A DNA stretch of 12,116 bases from assembly GCA_030745255.1 (NCBI GenBank), contig JASLOY010000054.1, forward strand, positions 1 to 12,116, written 5' to 3'. The notes below the pieces were generated by a model. The model was not told where the DNA came from. It was given only the letters and a program-made list of their open reading frames with translations, and did no database searches. The stretch is from Vicinamibacterales bacterium (lineage in GTDB: Bacteria > Acidobacteriota > Vicinamibacteria > Vicinamibacterales > UBA8438). Position 1 is the stretch's first letter; each line of letters opens with the position of its first letter. The position numbers and the translations under genes were made by a program. This document shows positions 6,264 through 12,116 of the stretch, piece by piece.

Positions 6264-8767
6264 GATTCCGACCTTCGCATCTGGAACGGTGCGCTCTTGA
6301 CGATGCCGAGAATCAGGGCCGACCAGCGGTGGTCGTCGTCACTGGAGCCCCGCCTGATGGCGCGCAGGACCGGGCGATCGTATGACTCGAGCCCGCGACC
6401 GATCGCATAGGTGAGGAGCTTCTCGGCGACAGTTTCGACGAACTGGTCCGACCGTCGCAACAGGACCTCGCGGAGCCCGGCCGGACCCTGAAATGTGGTC
6501 GTGCCATCGGCCAGCACCGCGGTGGCGTCGATTGGAGCGCCTGCATCGCTGGTGCGCCAGCGTCCGACGGCATCGAAGTTCTCGAGCGCGAACCCCAGCG
6601 GGTCCATCGTGGCATGACAGGCGGCGCAGGCCGGATTGCGGCGGTGCTGCGCCAGCCGTTCTCGCACCGAGCGCGGCGTGCCGGTGGCGTTCTCGCCCGG
6701 CAGCGCGGGCACGTTTGGCGGTGGCGGCGGTGGCGGTGTGCCCAGCACGCTGTCGAGCAGCCACTTGGCACGGAGCACTGGGGACGTACGGTTTCCGTAG
6801 GAGGTCACCGCCAGGATGCTGCCATGACCCAGGAGCCCCCCACGGCGGTCGTCGCCGAGCTGTACGCGCCGAAAGCGGCTACCGACCACATCCGGAATGT
6901 CGTAATGCCGGGCCAAGCGCGCGTTCAGGTAGGTGTAGTCGGCCCGCAGCAACTCGGTGACACTCCGATCGTCGCGGAGCTGGCTCCGGAGAAAGAGCGT
7001 CGTCTCCTGCTGGAAGGCCCGGCGCAGGTTCTCGTCGAAATCCGGGAACAGGTTCGGATCCGGTGTGATGCCCCGGACGCTCCGGAGCGAGAGCCACTGG
7101 CTGGCGAAGTTGTCGATGAGGGCCGTCGATCGGGCATCGGCCAGCATCCGTCGTATCTGTTGTTCGAGCGTGTCGGGGGCGCTCAGTCGACCCCGGGCCG
7201 CGAGATCAAGCAGCTCGTCGTCCGGGATGCTGCTCCAGAGGAAGAACGACAACCGGGAGGCCAGCTCCAGGTCAGTGAGACGGTAGATGGCGCCTGGCGC
7301 GGCGCCGACCGGATCCCGCTCGATGCGAAACAGGAACTCCGGGTCGATCAGAATTCGTTCGAGCCCCGTCCGGATACCTTCGTCGAAGCCGCCGCGTGCC
7401 CGGCCGGTGTCGAAGAACGGCATCAGCGGCTCGAGATCTCGATCGGTGACAGGGCGGCGAAATGCCCGCCGGGCCAAGGTGGAGAATATCGACCGGGCGC
7501 ACGTCGTCTCGTCGGCCGGACTAGCGGGGCGGCACACAAACAGCCTGGCCCGGCTCGGGGTGTCGCCAGGGCCGGTGGCGTCGAATGGTCCGTCGATCGT
7601 CACCGTGCCCACACCCGGCCCTTCCGGCCGCGAGGACGTGTCGGTGGTCTCGGTGACTGTCGCGCCGTACTCCCTGAGTGGCGGCTGGTGCACGCCTTCG
7701 GCCTCCCAGGACTTGCCGACGAAGGAGACGCCGACGATCCGGGTGCCGGCGGCCGCAGGGAAGCGCACCTCGAGTCCCGCGTCCGCCGAGGTCCGGTAAT
7801 CGTCCCACGCCTGAGTCGGGTAGCCGGTTCCGCCCGCGGCGACAAACGTGCCCGAGAAGCTGACCGGCGCCGGGGTGCCGGGTTGCTCGGCGCCCACCTG
7901 GAACCGGGCCACCCGTTGGCCATCGACCCGCACGTCGAGATCGTGTGTCTCGTCGAGATTCACGATGTATTCGTAGACGCTGCGCGTGAGCCGGATCCGG
8001 ATCACATACTCTCCATCGAGCGGAAAACGATGACGGACCGCGAGACCGCCGCGAGACCCGAACGGCAGGTCTTCGCTCATCCGGTCGTTCTGCACCAGCG
8101 TGATCGGCACCGTGTAGGTCTCGGAGGTGAAGCTTGCCGGGATGGTCGCGTCGCCCACCGCGAGTCGGCTGACCCGGCGCGCCGCTGATAGGTAGCGCTC
8201 CATCAGCGCGGGGGACAACGCCAGGGTGCCGGCCAGGTTGTCAAAGCCATGTCCGGTGTCGTCGGCCGGCAACAGTGATTCACCTTCGATCTCCAGCGCG
8301 AGCAGATCGCGGATGGCGTTGGTGTACTCGGCGCGGTTGAGACGATGCGTCGGCACCCGACCGGGATCGGGGGCGGCGGCGGCCGCCCGGTCGAGCGCGG
8401 TTTCCAGCCAGACTCGGAACCCGTCGTAGCGTGCCCGATCGGGTCGAGGTCTGCCGGGGGGCGGCATCAAATCGGCTCGAAGCTTGTGGACTACCTGCTC
8501 CCAGACCTCGGGCGCAGCGGCCACGTCGGTTAGGTCGAGGCTGTCGAGCGCGAGGTCGGCGGTGCGGAGCCGCGCGTTGTGACAGGTAACGCAATAGCGG
8601 TCGAGGAGCGAGCGATAACCCGCAGCGGAGTCGGAAGACGAGGATTGCGTTCGTGGCTGCGTGGCATGGAGGCGTGCCGCCGTCGGGAGTTCACCCGAGG
8701 CGGTGTGGAACCAGGCCAAACACAACAACCAGACCACCGTCGCGTGCGCCGTCCCCGGCTTCGTCAT
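6260..8767 (-). CDS. DUF1587/DUF1595/DUF1592/DUF1588/DUF1585 dihaem cytochrome-type protein (full length)
   Basis: Encodes 835 residues, complete. A signal peptide lies at about 1-25 (hydrophobic VVWLLCLAWF, cleavage near TASG). An N-terminal cytochrome-like domain has CVTCH at 59-63 and LMPPP at 100-104 (candidate Met ligand). DUF1587 follows (HRLNRAEYTNAIRDLLAL, 141-158). Residues about 225-350 look like a beta-sandwich (GEYVIRIRLTRS, LDVRVDGQRVARF), possibly carbohydrate-binding. DUF1595 (about 405-452) includes the cysteine pair C412/C423. DUF1592 spans about 458-585, with FLFRIER and LASRLSFFLWSSIPDDELLD. DUF1588 spans about 658-740, with a proline run and CAACH at 714-718 plus MDPLGFALENFDAVGRW. 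DUF1585 spans about 775-832, ending APFQMRR. The domain order is canonical. It is the first gene of a minus-strand operon with DUF1552 (4-bp overlap) and the ankyrin cytochrome. AGGGGA 10 bases before the ATG is a moderate ribosome site. Two haems c are predicted; the substrate is unknown, and a polysaccharide or other polymer is speculative. Confidence 0.95.
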   Translation of the reverse strand: MTKPGTAHATVVWLLCLAWFHTASGELPTAARLHATQPRTQSSSSDSAAGYRSLLDRYCVTCHNARLRTADLALDSLDLTDVAAAPEVWEQVVHKLRADLMPPPGRPRPDRARYDGFRVWLETALDRAAAAAPDPGRVPTHRLNRAEYTNAIRDLLALEIEGESLLPADDTGHGFDNLAGTLALSPALMERYLSAARRVSRLAVGDATIPASFTSETYTVPITLVQNDRMSEDLPFGSRGGLAVRHRFPLDGEYVIRIRLTRSVYEYIVNLDETHDLDVRVDGQRVARFQVGAEQPGTPAPVSFSGTFVAAGGTGYPTQAWDDYRTSADAGLEVRFPAAAGTRIVGVSFVGKSWEAEGVHQPPLREYGATVTETTDTSSRPEGPGVGTVTIDGPFDATGPGDTPSRARLFVCRPASPADETTCARSIFSTLARRAFRRPVTDRDLEPLMPFFDTGRARGGFDEGIRTGLERILIDPEFLFRIERDPVGAAPGAIYRLTDLELASRLSFFLWSSIPDDELLDLAARGRLSAPDTLEQQIRRMLADARSTALIDNFASQWLSLRSVRGITPDPNLFPDFDENLRRAFQQETTLFLRSQLRDDRSVTELLRADYTYLNARLARHYDIPDVVGSRFRRVQLGDDRRGGLLGHGSILAVTSYGNRTSPVLRAKWLLDSVLGTPPPPPPPNVPALPGENATGTPRSVRERLAQHRRNPACAACHATMDPLGFALENFDAVGRWRTSDAGAPIDATAVLADGTTTFQGPAGLREVLLRRSDQFVETVAEKLLTYAIGRGLESYDRPVLRAIRRGSSDDDHRWSALILGIVKSAPFQMRRSES

Positions 8768-8786
8768 CGTGGCACGGTCCCCTGTG

Positions 8787-8797
8787 GAAGCCGCTTC
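8787..8797. promoter_or_regulatory. Palindrome abutting the minus-strand -10 (candidate operator)
   Basis: GAAGC, one base, GCTTC: a perfect 11-bp palindrome immediately downstream of the candidate -10 of the minus-strand operon, where its transcription start would fall. The position suits a repressor site, but the arms are short and no second copy was noticed. Confidence 0.25.
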
Positions 8798-8806
8798 ATG
8801 ATACCA
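8798..8806 (-). promoter_or_regulatory. Candidate extended -10 promoter for the DUF1592-DUF1552-ankyrin operon
   Basis: Read on the minus strand the site is TGG followed by TATCAT, i.e. an extended -10 (TGn) with five of six bases matching TATAAT. It lies 30 bases upstream of the DUF1592 ATG at 8767, which would leave a leader of about 24 bases. No convincing -35 hexamer is found at the right spacing, as is usual for extended -10 promoters. It assumes a sigma-70-like consensus in this lineage. Confidence 0.4.
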
Positions 8807-8829
8807 AGCTTTTCTATTGGATCAGCCGG

Positions 8830-8858
8830 TTGAACCGCGTGAAACACCGTGGTACGGT
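8830..8858 (+). promoter_or_regulatory. Candidate promoter for the Vgb-like/toroid operon, overlapped by an inverted repeat
   Basis: TTGAAC at 8830-8835 and TACGGT at 8853-8858 are separated by 17 bases, a plausible but weak -35/-10 pair 35 bases upstream of the ATG at 8893. The -10 lies in a 13-bp inverted repeat (ACCGT, GGT, ACGGT; 8846-8858) that could be an operator. The match to consensus is only partial. Confidence 0.28.
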
Positions 8859-8883
8859 CTCAGACCTCAAGTGTCATTTCGGG

Positions 8884-8890
8884 GGAGGAA
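8884..8890 (+). promoter_or_regulatory. Ribosome binding site fixing the start at 8893
   Basis: GGAGGAA lies two bases before the ATG at 8893 and is the strongest Shine-Dalgarno sequence in the window. It decides against the in-frame extension reaching back to 8653, which would be antisense to the DUF1592 gene and bury the signal peptide. Confidence 0.8.
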
Positions 8891-8892
8891 CG

Positions 8893-10668
8893 ATGGGCAC
8901 ACGCATCATACTCTGGCGGCGGGTGTTGCTCCGGGCGTTGGCGATCGGGGTGATTGGGCTGGGGTTGCTCGCGGTGGCTCCGGCTCCGGTAGCGGCACAG
9001 CTTCGAGGGTCCACCGGCGTGATCGCCGGCACCGTGACGGCCGACACGGGAGCGGTGGTGGCGTTCCGAATCAAAGCCAGAGACGTTGGGCGACGGATCG
9101 CGTACACGGTGTACACCGTTCGCGGCCGGTATCAGATCTTCAATCTCTCGCCTGGGACCTATGAGGTGCAGGTCATCGAGGACGGGTTCGATGCCTTGGT
9201 CGAGACCGTTAGGGTGGACTCTGGCCAGACCACGACGGTGAATCTGACACTGACCGCCAGGGGCGCGGTTGCGGCCCAGGGTGCCGGCGCCCGTGGCGCG
9301 ACGGCGCAGCGCAACTACGGTGGGGGCGCCGCAGACGATCGCGTGGCAGAGTTGGTCGACTTCGACACGCTGTATCCGCCGAGCCCCGCGCGAGACGTCA
9401 TGCTCCGGTCCTGCTTCGGATGCCATGGCCCCGCCGGTTTTCACCGCCGCGGCCGCAAGAACGAAGCGGGTTGGCGAGCGGCGGTCGACCGGATGTTTGA
9501 CCCGAACGGCCGAGTCGCCGATATGGCGGCGGGCGTGCCACAGTTGACCTACGACCTGGTATCGCCTGACGAAAAGGAAAGCATCATTCAGTATCTGACA
9601 GCCAACTTCGGGCCAAGCTCGACGCTGCGCGACCTCGAGCTGGACCCGCTGGTCAGGGACGAAGAGGCCTTGTCGCAAGCCGTCTACGTCCAGTACGAAC
9701 TGAATCGGGCTCCACGACGGCAGCTCTCCAACGGCGTGACGCCACGTGGCAGTGTTCACAGTGTATTTGCCAGCACCGCGGACCCCGGGGTGATCTGGGT
9801 GTCCGGGAACGGGTCAAACGCCATCCTGAAAGTGGACACGCGTGACCCTGATTTCACGAGTCGGACCACGGAGTACTGGATCGACAATCCGGAGAACATC
9901 AACGTCACCCCTCACGGGATTCTCGAGTATCGGGGGAAGGTGTACTGGGTGGAGCTGACGGGCGACCATCTTGGCGAGCTCGACCCGGCGACCGGTGAGA
10001 TGATCCGTTACCCGATGCCGACGACCGGCGCCGGTCCGCACAGCGTCTGGGTCGATTCGCGCGGCAACTTCTGGTACACCTACTTCGCCTCCTCGGGCAA
10101 GATCGCTCGTTTCGAGCTGGATACCAAGGAGTTCACCGAGTGGGAGCCGCTAGCCGGGTTCAGCGGCTACGGTATCGTGGTCGACGCTCAGGATCGCGTC
10201 TGGGCGGTCGGTCTACACACGCCGGCCATCTTCATGTACAACCAGGAGACGGCCCAGTGGACGTCGTATGCGATGGCCAACCCGGCCCGGCGTCCGACCA
10301 TCGACTCGCAGGGGAAGGTGTGGGCGGCCCACTACTACGGGAACGCAATTACAAAAGTCGATCCAGTCGACGGGAAGGTCACCGAGTATGAGCTTCCGTT
10401 GAAGGATGGCAACCCCTATGATCTGTGGCCGGACACGGAGGACAATCTGTGGGTCGAGAACGCAATTTACAACTCGCTGGTAAGATTCGACCAGGCGACA
10501 GAGGAGTTCATTTACTTCCCGTTCCCGGAGCTTCGGGCACACACGCCAAAGCTCGATCGTGACGCCGACGGGACCTTGTGGTTCACGCTCCGGAATCCGT
10601 CCGGACCGGGTATCGCGGCATTCAAGCCGGCGGGTAATGTGCCGGCTGGAGGCTCGGCCGCGCGGTAG
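8893..10668 (+). CDS. Exported cytochrome c/Vgb-like beta-propeller protein with carboxypeptidase-regulatory-like domain
   Basis: Encodes 591 residues. A signal peptide spans 1-35 (RR near the start, LLRALAIGVIGLGLLAVA core, cleavage at VAA/QL). Residues about 40-122 form a carboxypeptidase regulatory-like beta-sandwich (GVIAGTVTADTGAVVAF, GRYQIFNLSPGTYEVQV, GFD, VDSGQTTTVNLTL). A haem c motif CFGCH at 174-178 sits in a cytochrome-like helical segment to about 240; M201 or M211 may be the distal ligand. From about 280 to the end is a beta-propeller of the Vgb/streptogramin-lyase type, with blades containing PHSVWVDSRGNFWYT, GYGIVVDAQDRVWAVG, PTIDSQGKVWAAHYYG, YDLWPDTEDNLWV and DADGTLWFT. The fold resembles virginiamycin B lyase, but the fusion to a haem domain argues for a periplasmic redox or binding role rather than antibiotic resistance. 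It starts a plus-strand operon; the next gene begins 9 bp later. The propeller substrate is not identifiable. Confidence 0.92.
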   Translation: MGTRIILWRRVLLRALAIGVIGLGLLAVAPAPVAAQLRGSTGVIAGTVTADTGAVVAFRIKARDVGRRIAYTVYTVRGRYQIFNLSPGTYEVQVIEDGFDALVETVRVDSGQTTTVNLTLTARGAVAAQGAGARGATAQRNYGGGAADDRVAELVDFDTLYPPSPARDVMLRSCFGCHGPAGFHRRGRKNEAGWRAAVDRMFDPNGRVADMAAGVPQLTYDLVSPDEKESIIQYLTANFGPSSTLRDLELDPLVRDEEALSQAVYVQYELNRAPRRQLSNGVTPRGSVHSVFASTADPGVIWVSGNGSNAILKVDTRDPDFTSRTTEYWIDNPENINVTPHGILEYRGKVYWVELTGDHLGELDPATGEMIRYPMPTTGAGPHSVWVDSRGNFWYTYFASSGKIARFELDTKEFTEWEPLAGFSGYGIVVDAQDRVWAVGLHTPAIFMYNQETAQWTSYAMANPARRPTIDSQGKVWAAHYYGNAITKVDPVDGKVTEYELPLKDGNPYDLWPDTEDNLWVENAIYNSLVRFDQATEEFIYFPFPELRAHTPKLDRDADGTLWFTLRNPSGPGIAAFKPAGNVPAGGSAAR

Positions 10669-10669
10669 T

Positions 10670-10675
10670 GAGGAG
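10670..10675 (+). promoter_or_regulatory. Ribosome binding site of the toroid-cytochrome gene
   Basis: GAGGAG lies two bases before the ATG at 10678 and eight before an in-frame ATG at 10684. Given this spacing either ATG could be used, which would change the protein by only two residues. Confidence 0.6.
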
Positions 10676-10677
10676 AC

Positions 10678-11787
10678 ATGCCGATGATGTTTCGGGCTGC
10701 GGTCTTCGTCCTGATGTGTTGCCTCGTTGTCGGGGCCTCCGCCAATGCGCGTGCGCAGCGTGGGGACGTGCCGGGGTGGAATTCGGACGCCGCAGCCTCG
10801 TATCTCGACGGCCGACTGGATTGGTGGATGGACTGGCCGACTGCGGCCAGGGACCACGGGACCTTCTGTGTCTCCTGTCACACCGCCACGCCGTATGCGC
10901 TGGCGCGGACCGCCTTGCGCACCGGTTCCAAGGGAGTGACGGCCGGCGCTGTGGAACGGCGGTTGCTGGAGAACGTAGAGAGGCGGGTCACCGCCTGGCA
11001 GGAGGTCGAGCCGTTCTACAGCGACGAGCAATTCCGGGCGCCGAAGACCAGCGAGTCGCGCGGCACAGAGGCGATTCTCAACACCTTGATCCTGGCGAAC
11101 CGGGACGCGCGACGCGGCTCGCTCAGCGACACGACACGGCAGGCGTTCGACAACCTTTGGGGTTTGCAGCTGACGGGTGGAGAAACGGCCGGTGCGTGGC
11201 CCTGGTTGAACTTCCGACTGGAGCCGTGGGAGACGCAAACGGCGCAGTACTATGGTGCGACGCTGGCGGCGGTCGCCGTCGGGAGTGCCCCCGGCGACTA
11301 CGTGTCGACACCAGGGGTCCAGCCACAGGTGGCGCGACTCCGAGACTATCTGCGGCGCGGGGCTGACGCACAACACCTTTTCAACCGGCTAACACTGTTG
11401 TGGGCCTCGGCCGACCTGGCGGGTGTGTTGGACTCGCCTCAGCAGCAGGCGATCGTCGACGAGGCGCTGCGGCTCCAGCGAGAGGATGGCGGTTGGAGTC
11501 TTGCGTCCCTCGGGACGTTTGAGCGGAGAGATGGCACCCCGCTCGCCACCGACAGCGACGGCTATGCCACTGGGCTCGCGGTCTACGCGATGCAGCGGGC
11601 AGGTGTGGCGCGCGACGACGCCAGGCTGGCACGGGGACGCGTGTGGCTCAGACGGCACCAGGATCCGGATGGGTCCTGGCCGGCTGCGTCGCTGAACCGA
11701 GATCATGACCCGGAGTCGGATCGAGGCCGCTTCATGCGGGATGCCGCTACGGCGTATGCGGTCTTGGCATTGACCGCCGGCGACTGA
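10678..11787 (+). CDS. Exported squalene-cyclase-like alpha/alpha-toroid protein with a CXXCH haem motif
   Basis: Encodes 369 residues. A signal peptide spans about 1-27 (FRAAVFVLMCCLVVGASANARA). CVSCH at 64-68 is a haem c attachment motif near the N-terminus, in GTFCVSCHTATPYALARTAL. The remainder is helical and carries prenyltransferase/squalene-cyclase-like features: QREDGGWSLASLG (267-279), HQDPDGSWPAASL (327-339), ETAGAWPWLNF (169-179), and pairs such as YGATLAAVAVG and DGYATGLAVYAM. It is shorter than genuine squalene-hopene cyclases (over 600 residues), and the class II catalytic DXDD motif is absent; DSDG at 292-295 is the closest stretch. A cyclase activity is therefore unlikely; a haem-bearing toroid for binding or electron transfer is more plausible. 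It is 9 bp downstream of the beta-propeller cytochrome with its own GAGGAG site, so the two are probably co-transcribed. It converges on the STAS gene with a 20-bp gap. Confidence 0.88.
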   Translation: MPMMFRAAVFVLMCCLVVGASANARAQRGDVPGWNSDAAASYLDGRLDWWMDWPTAARDHGTFCVSCHTATPYALARTALRTGSKGVTAGAVERRLLENVERRVTAWQEVEPFYSDEQFRAPKTSESRGTEAILNTLILANRDARRGSLSDTTRQAFDNLWGLQLTGGETAGAWPWLNFRLEPWETQTAQYYGATLAAVAVGSAPGDYVSTPGVQPQVARLRDYLRRGADAQHLFNRLTLLWASADLAGVLDSPQQQAIVDEALRLQREDGGWSLASLGTFERRDGTPLATDSDGYATGLAVYAMQRAGVARDDARLARGRVWLRRHQDPDGSWPAASLNRDHDPESDRGRFMRDAATAYAVLALTAGD

Positions 11788-11807
11788 CGGTCACCGCGTC
11801 TGCGGAA

Positions 11808-12116
11808 CTAATCCGGTGCCACGGTGAAGCTCTCGAGCGCCGTTTCCTCGGTCTCGAACGTCCGCAGCCTGGCGTCCACGTGGGTCAGTGTCAGTGTCCG
11901 GTGCACGGTCGGTGCGGCGGCCAGCAGGCGCAGGTCGCCGCCCTGCCGCTGAAGCAATTGCTGAGCGCGGAGGATTTCGCCCAGGCCGGAGCTGTCCATG
12001 GTGGGTACGCGCTCCATGTTGAGGATGACCCGCAACTGGTCGCGCCCAATCAACTCATCGAGACGGTCTCGCAGGTCTTCGGCGGCGCCACCGAAGATCA
12101 TCTGTCCGCCGAGGTC
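11808..12116 (-). CDS. STAS-domain protein (anti-sigma-factor antagonist type), 5'-truncated by window edge
   Basis: The frame is open from the right edge to TAG at 11808-11810; 102 residues are visible. They fit a STAS domain: DLGGQMIFGG at the truncated start (second strand and turn), RDQLRVILNMERVPTMDSSGLGEIL with the conserved DSSGLG loop whose serine is the phosphorylation site in SpoIIAA/RsbV-type antagonists, then LLQRQGGDLRLLAAAP and HVDARLRTFETEETAL. An ATG at 12101 lies inside the conserved first part of the domain and the frame continues upstream to the edge, so the true start is probably outside the window. The protein is cytoplasmic and would act in partner switching with an anti-sigma factor or kinase. 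Nothing ties it functionally to the cytochrome genes; it is convergent with them. Confidence 0.9.
   Translation of the reverse strand, partial: DLGGQMIFGGAAEDLRDRLDELIGRDQLRVILNMERVPTMDSSGLGEILRAQQLLQRQGGDLRLLAAAPTVHRTLTLTHVDARLRTFETEETALESFTVAPD

Noticed and set aside
6614..8188. Long plus-strand open frame (over 500 codons) opposite the DUF1592 gene
   Set aside because: It is rich in R, G, A and P with no domain-like pattern, as expected for a frame antisense to a GC-rich gene; the minus strand has the clear conserved protein.
8653..8892. In-frame extension of the propeller protein back to 8653
   Set aside because: It is antisense to the 5' end of the DUF1592 gene, would bury the signal peptide, and a strong GGAGGAA site directly precedes the ATG at 8893.
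8893..10668. Virginiamycin B lyase (antibiotic resistance) call
   Set aside because: Only the propeller fold is shared; the protein is exported, has a haem c domain and a regulatory-like beta-sandwich, and catalytic residues could not be confirmed.
10213..11376. Long minus-strand open frame opposite the propeller and toroid genes
   Set aside because: It spans two well-supported plus-strand genes and their junction and has no recognisable motif, signal or ribosome site.
10678..11787. Functional squalene-hopene cyclase
   Set aside because: It is far shorter than the family, lacks DXDD, and has a signal peptide and CXXCH instead.
12099..12101. ATG at 12101 as the start of the STAS gene
   Set aside because: The frame stays open to the edge and the five codons before it (DLGGQ) fit the conserved first part of a STAS domain.

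Overview
The window is GC-rich, gene-dense bacterial DNA. Its gene content is of the kind seen in Acidobacteriota (Vicinamibacteria-like), Planctomycetota and related soil or aquatic lineages: DUF1592/DUF1588/DUF1585 'planctomycete' cytochromes, Tat-exported HXXSHH (DUF1552) proteins, and exported ankyrin and beta-propeller proteins carrying c-type haem motifs. I favour an acidobacterium because the ankyrin-cytochrome fusion sits beside a DUF1592/DUF1552 pair, but this is inference from family content and no marker gene is present.

Layout. (1) 3-2851, plus strand: the C-terminal part of a DUF1592-type cytochrome running in from the left edge, then a DUF1552 protein. (2) 8767-2859, minus strand: a three-gene operon with a full-length DUF1592-type dihaem protein, a second DUF1552 protein (ATGA stop/start overlap) and an exported ankyrin-repeat protein ending in a monohaem cytochrome c domain. 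The two DUF1592-DUF1552 pairs are paralogous and point at each other, with the ankyrin-cytochrome gene between them. The two strands meet tail to tail with only 7 bp between stop codons. (3) 8768-8892: a 125-bp divergent intergenic region with promoter-like and palindromic elements. (4) 8893-11787, plus strand: a two-gene operon of an exported carboxypeptidase-regulatory/cytochrome c/Vgb-like beta-propeller protein and an exported squalene-cyclase-like alpha/alpha-toroid protein that also carries a CXXCH motif. (5) 11808 to the right edge, minus strand: the 3' part of a STAS-domain (anti-sigma-factor-antagonist type) gene.

How the genes may work together. Five of the eight genes carry CXXCH haem c attachment motifs, six motifs in all. 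Seven of the eight are exported or expected to be: four by recognisable Sec signals, two by Tat-like signals, and the truncated DUF1592 gene by homology. The STAS gene is the exception. The window therefore looks like a periplasmic or cell-surface redox locus in which c-type haem domains are fused to different scaffolds (PSD/PSCyt modules, ankyrin stack, beta-propeller, alpha/alpha toroid). The substrate cannot be read from the sequence. No tRNA, rRNA, CRISPR array, transposase or integrase was seen, and no stretch longer than 300 bases lacks a gene.
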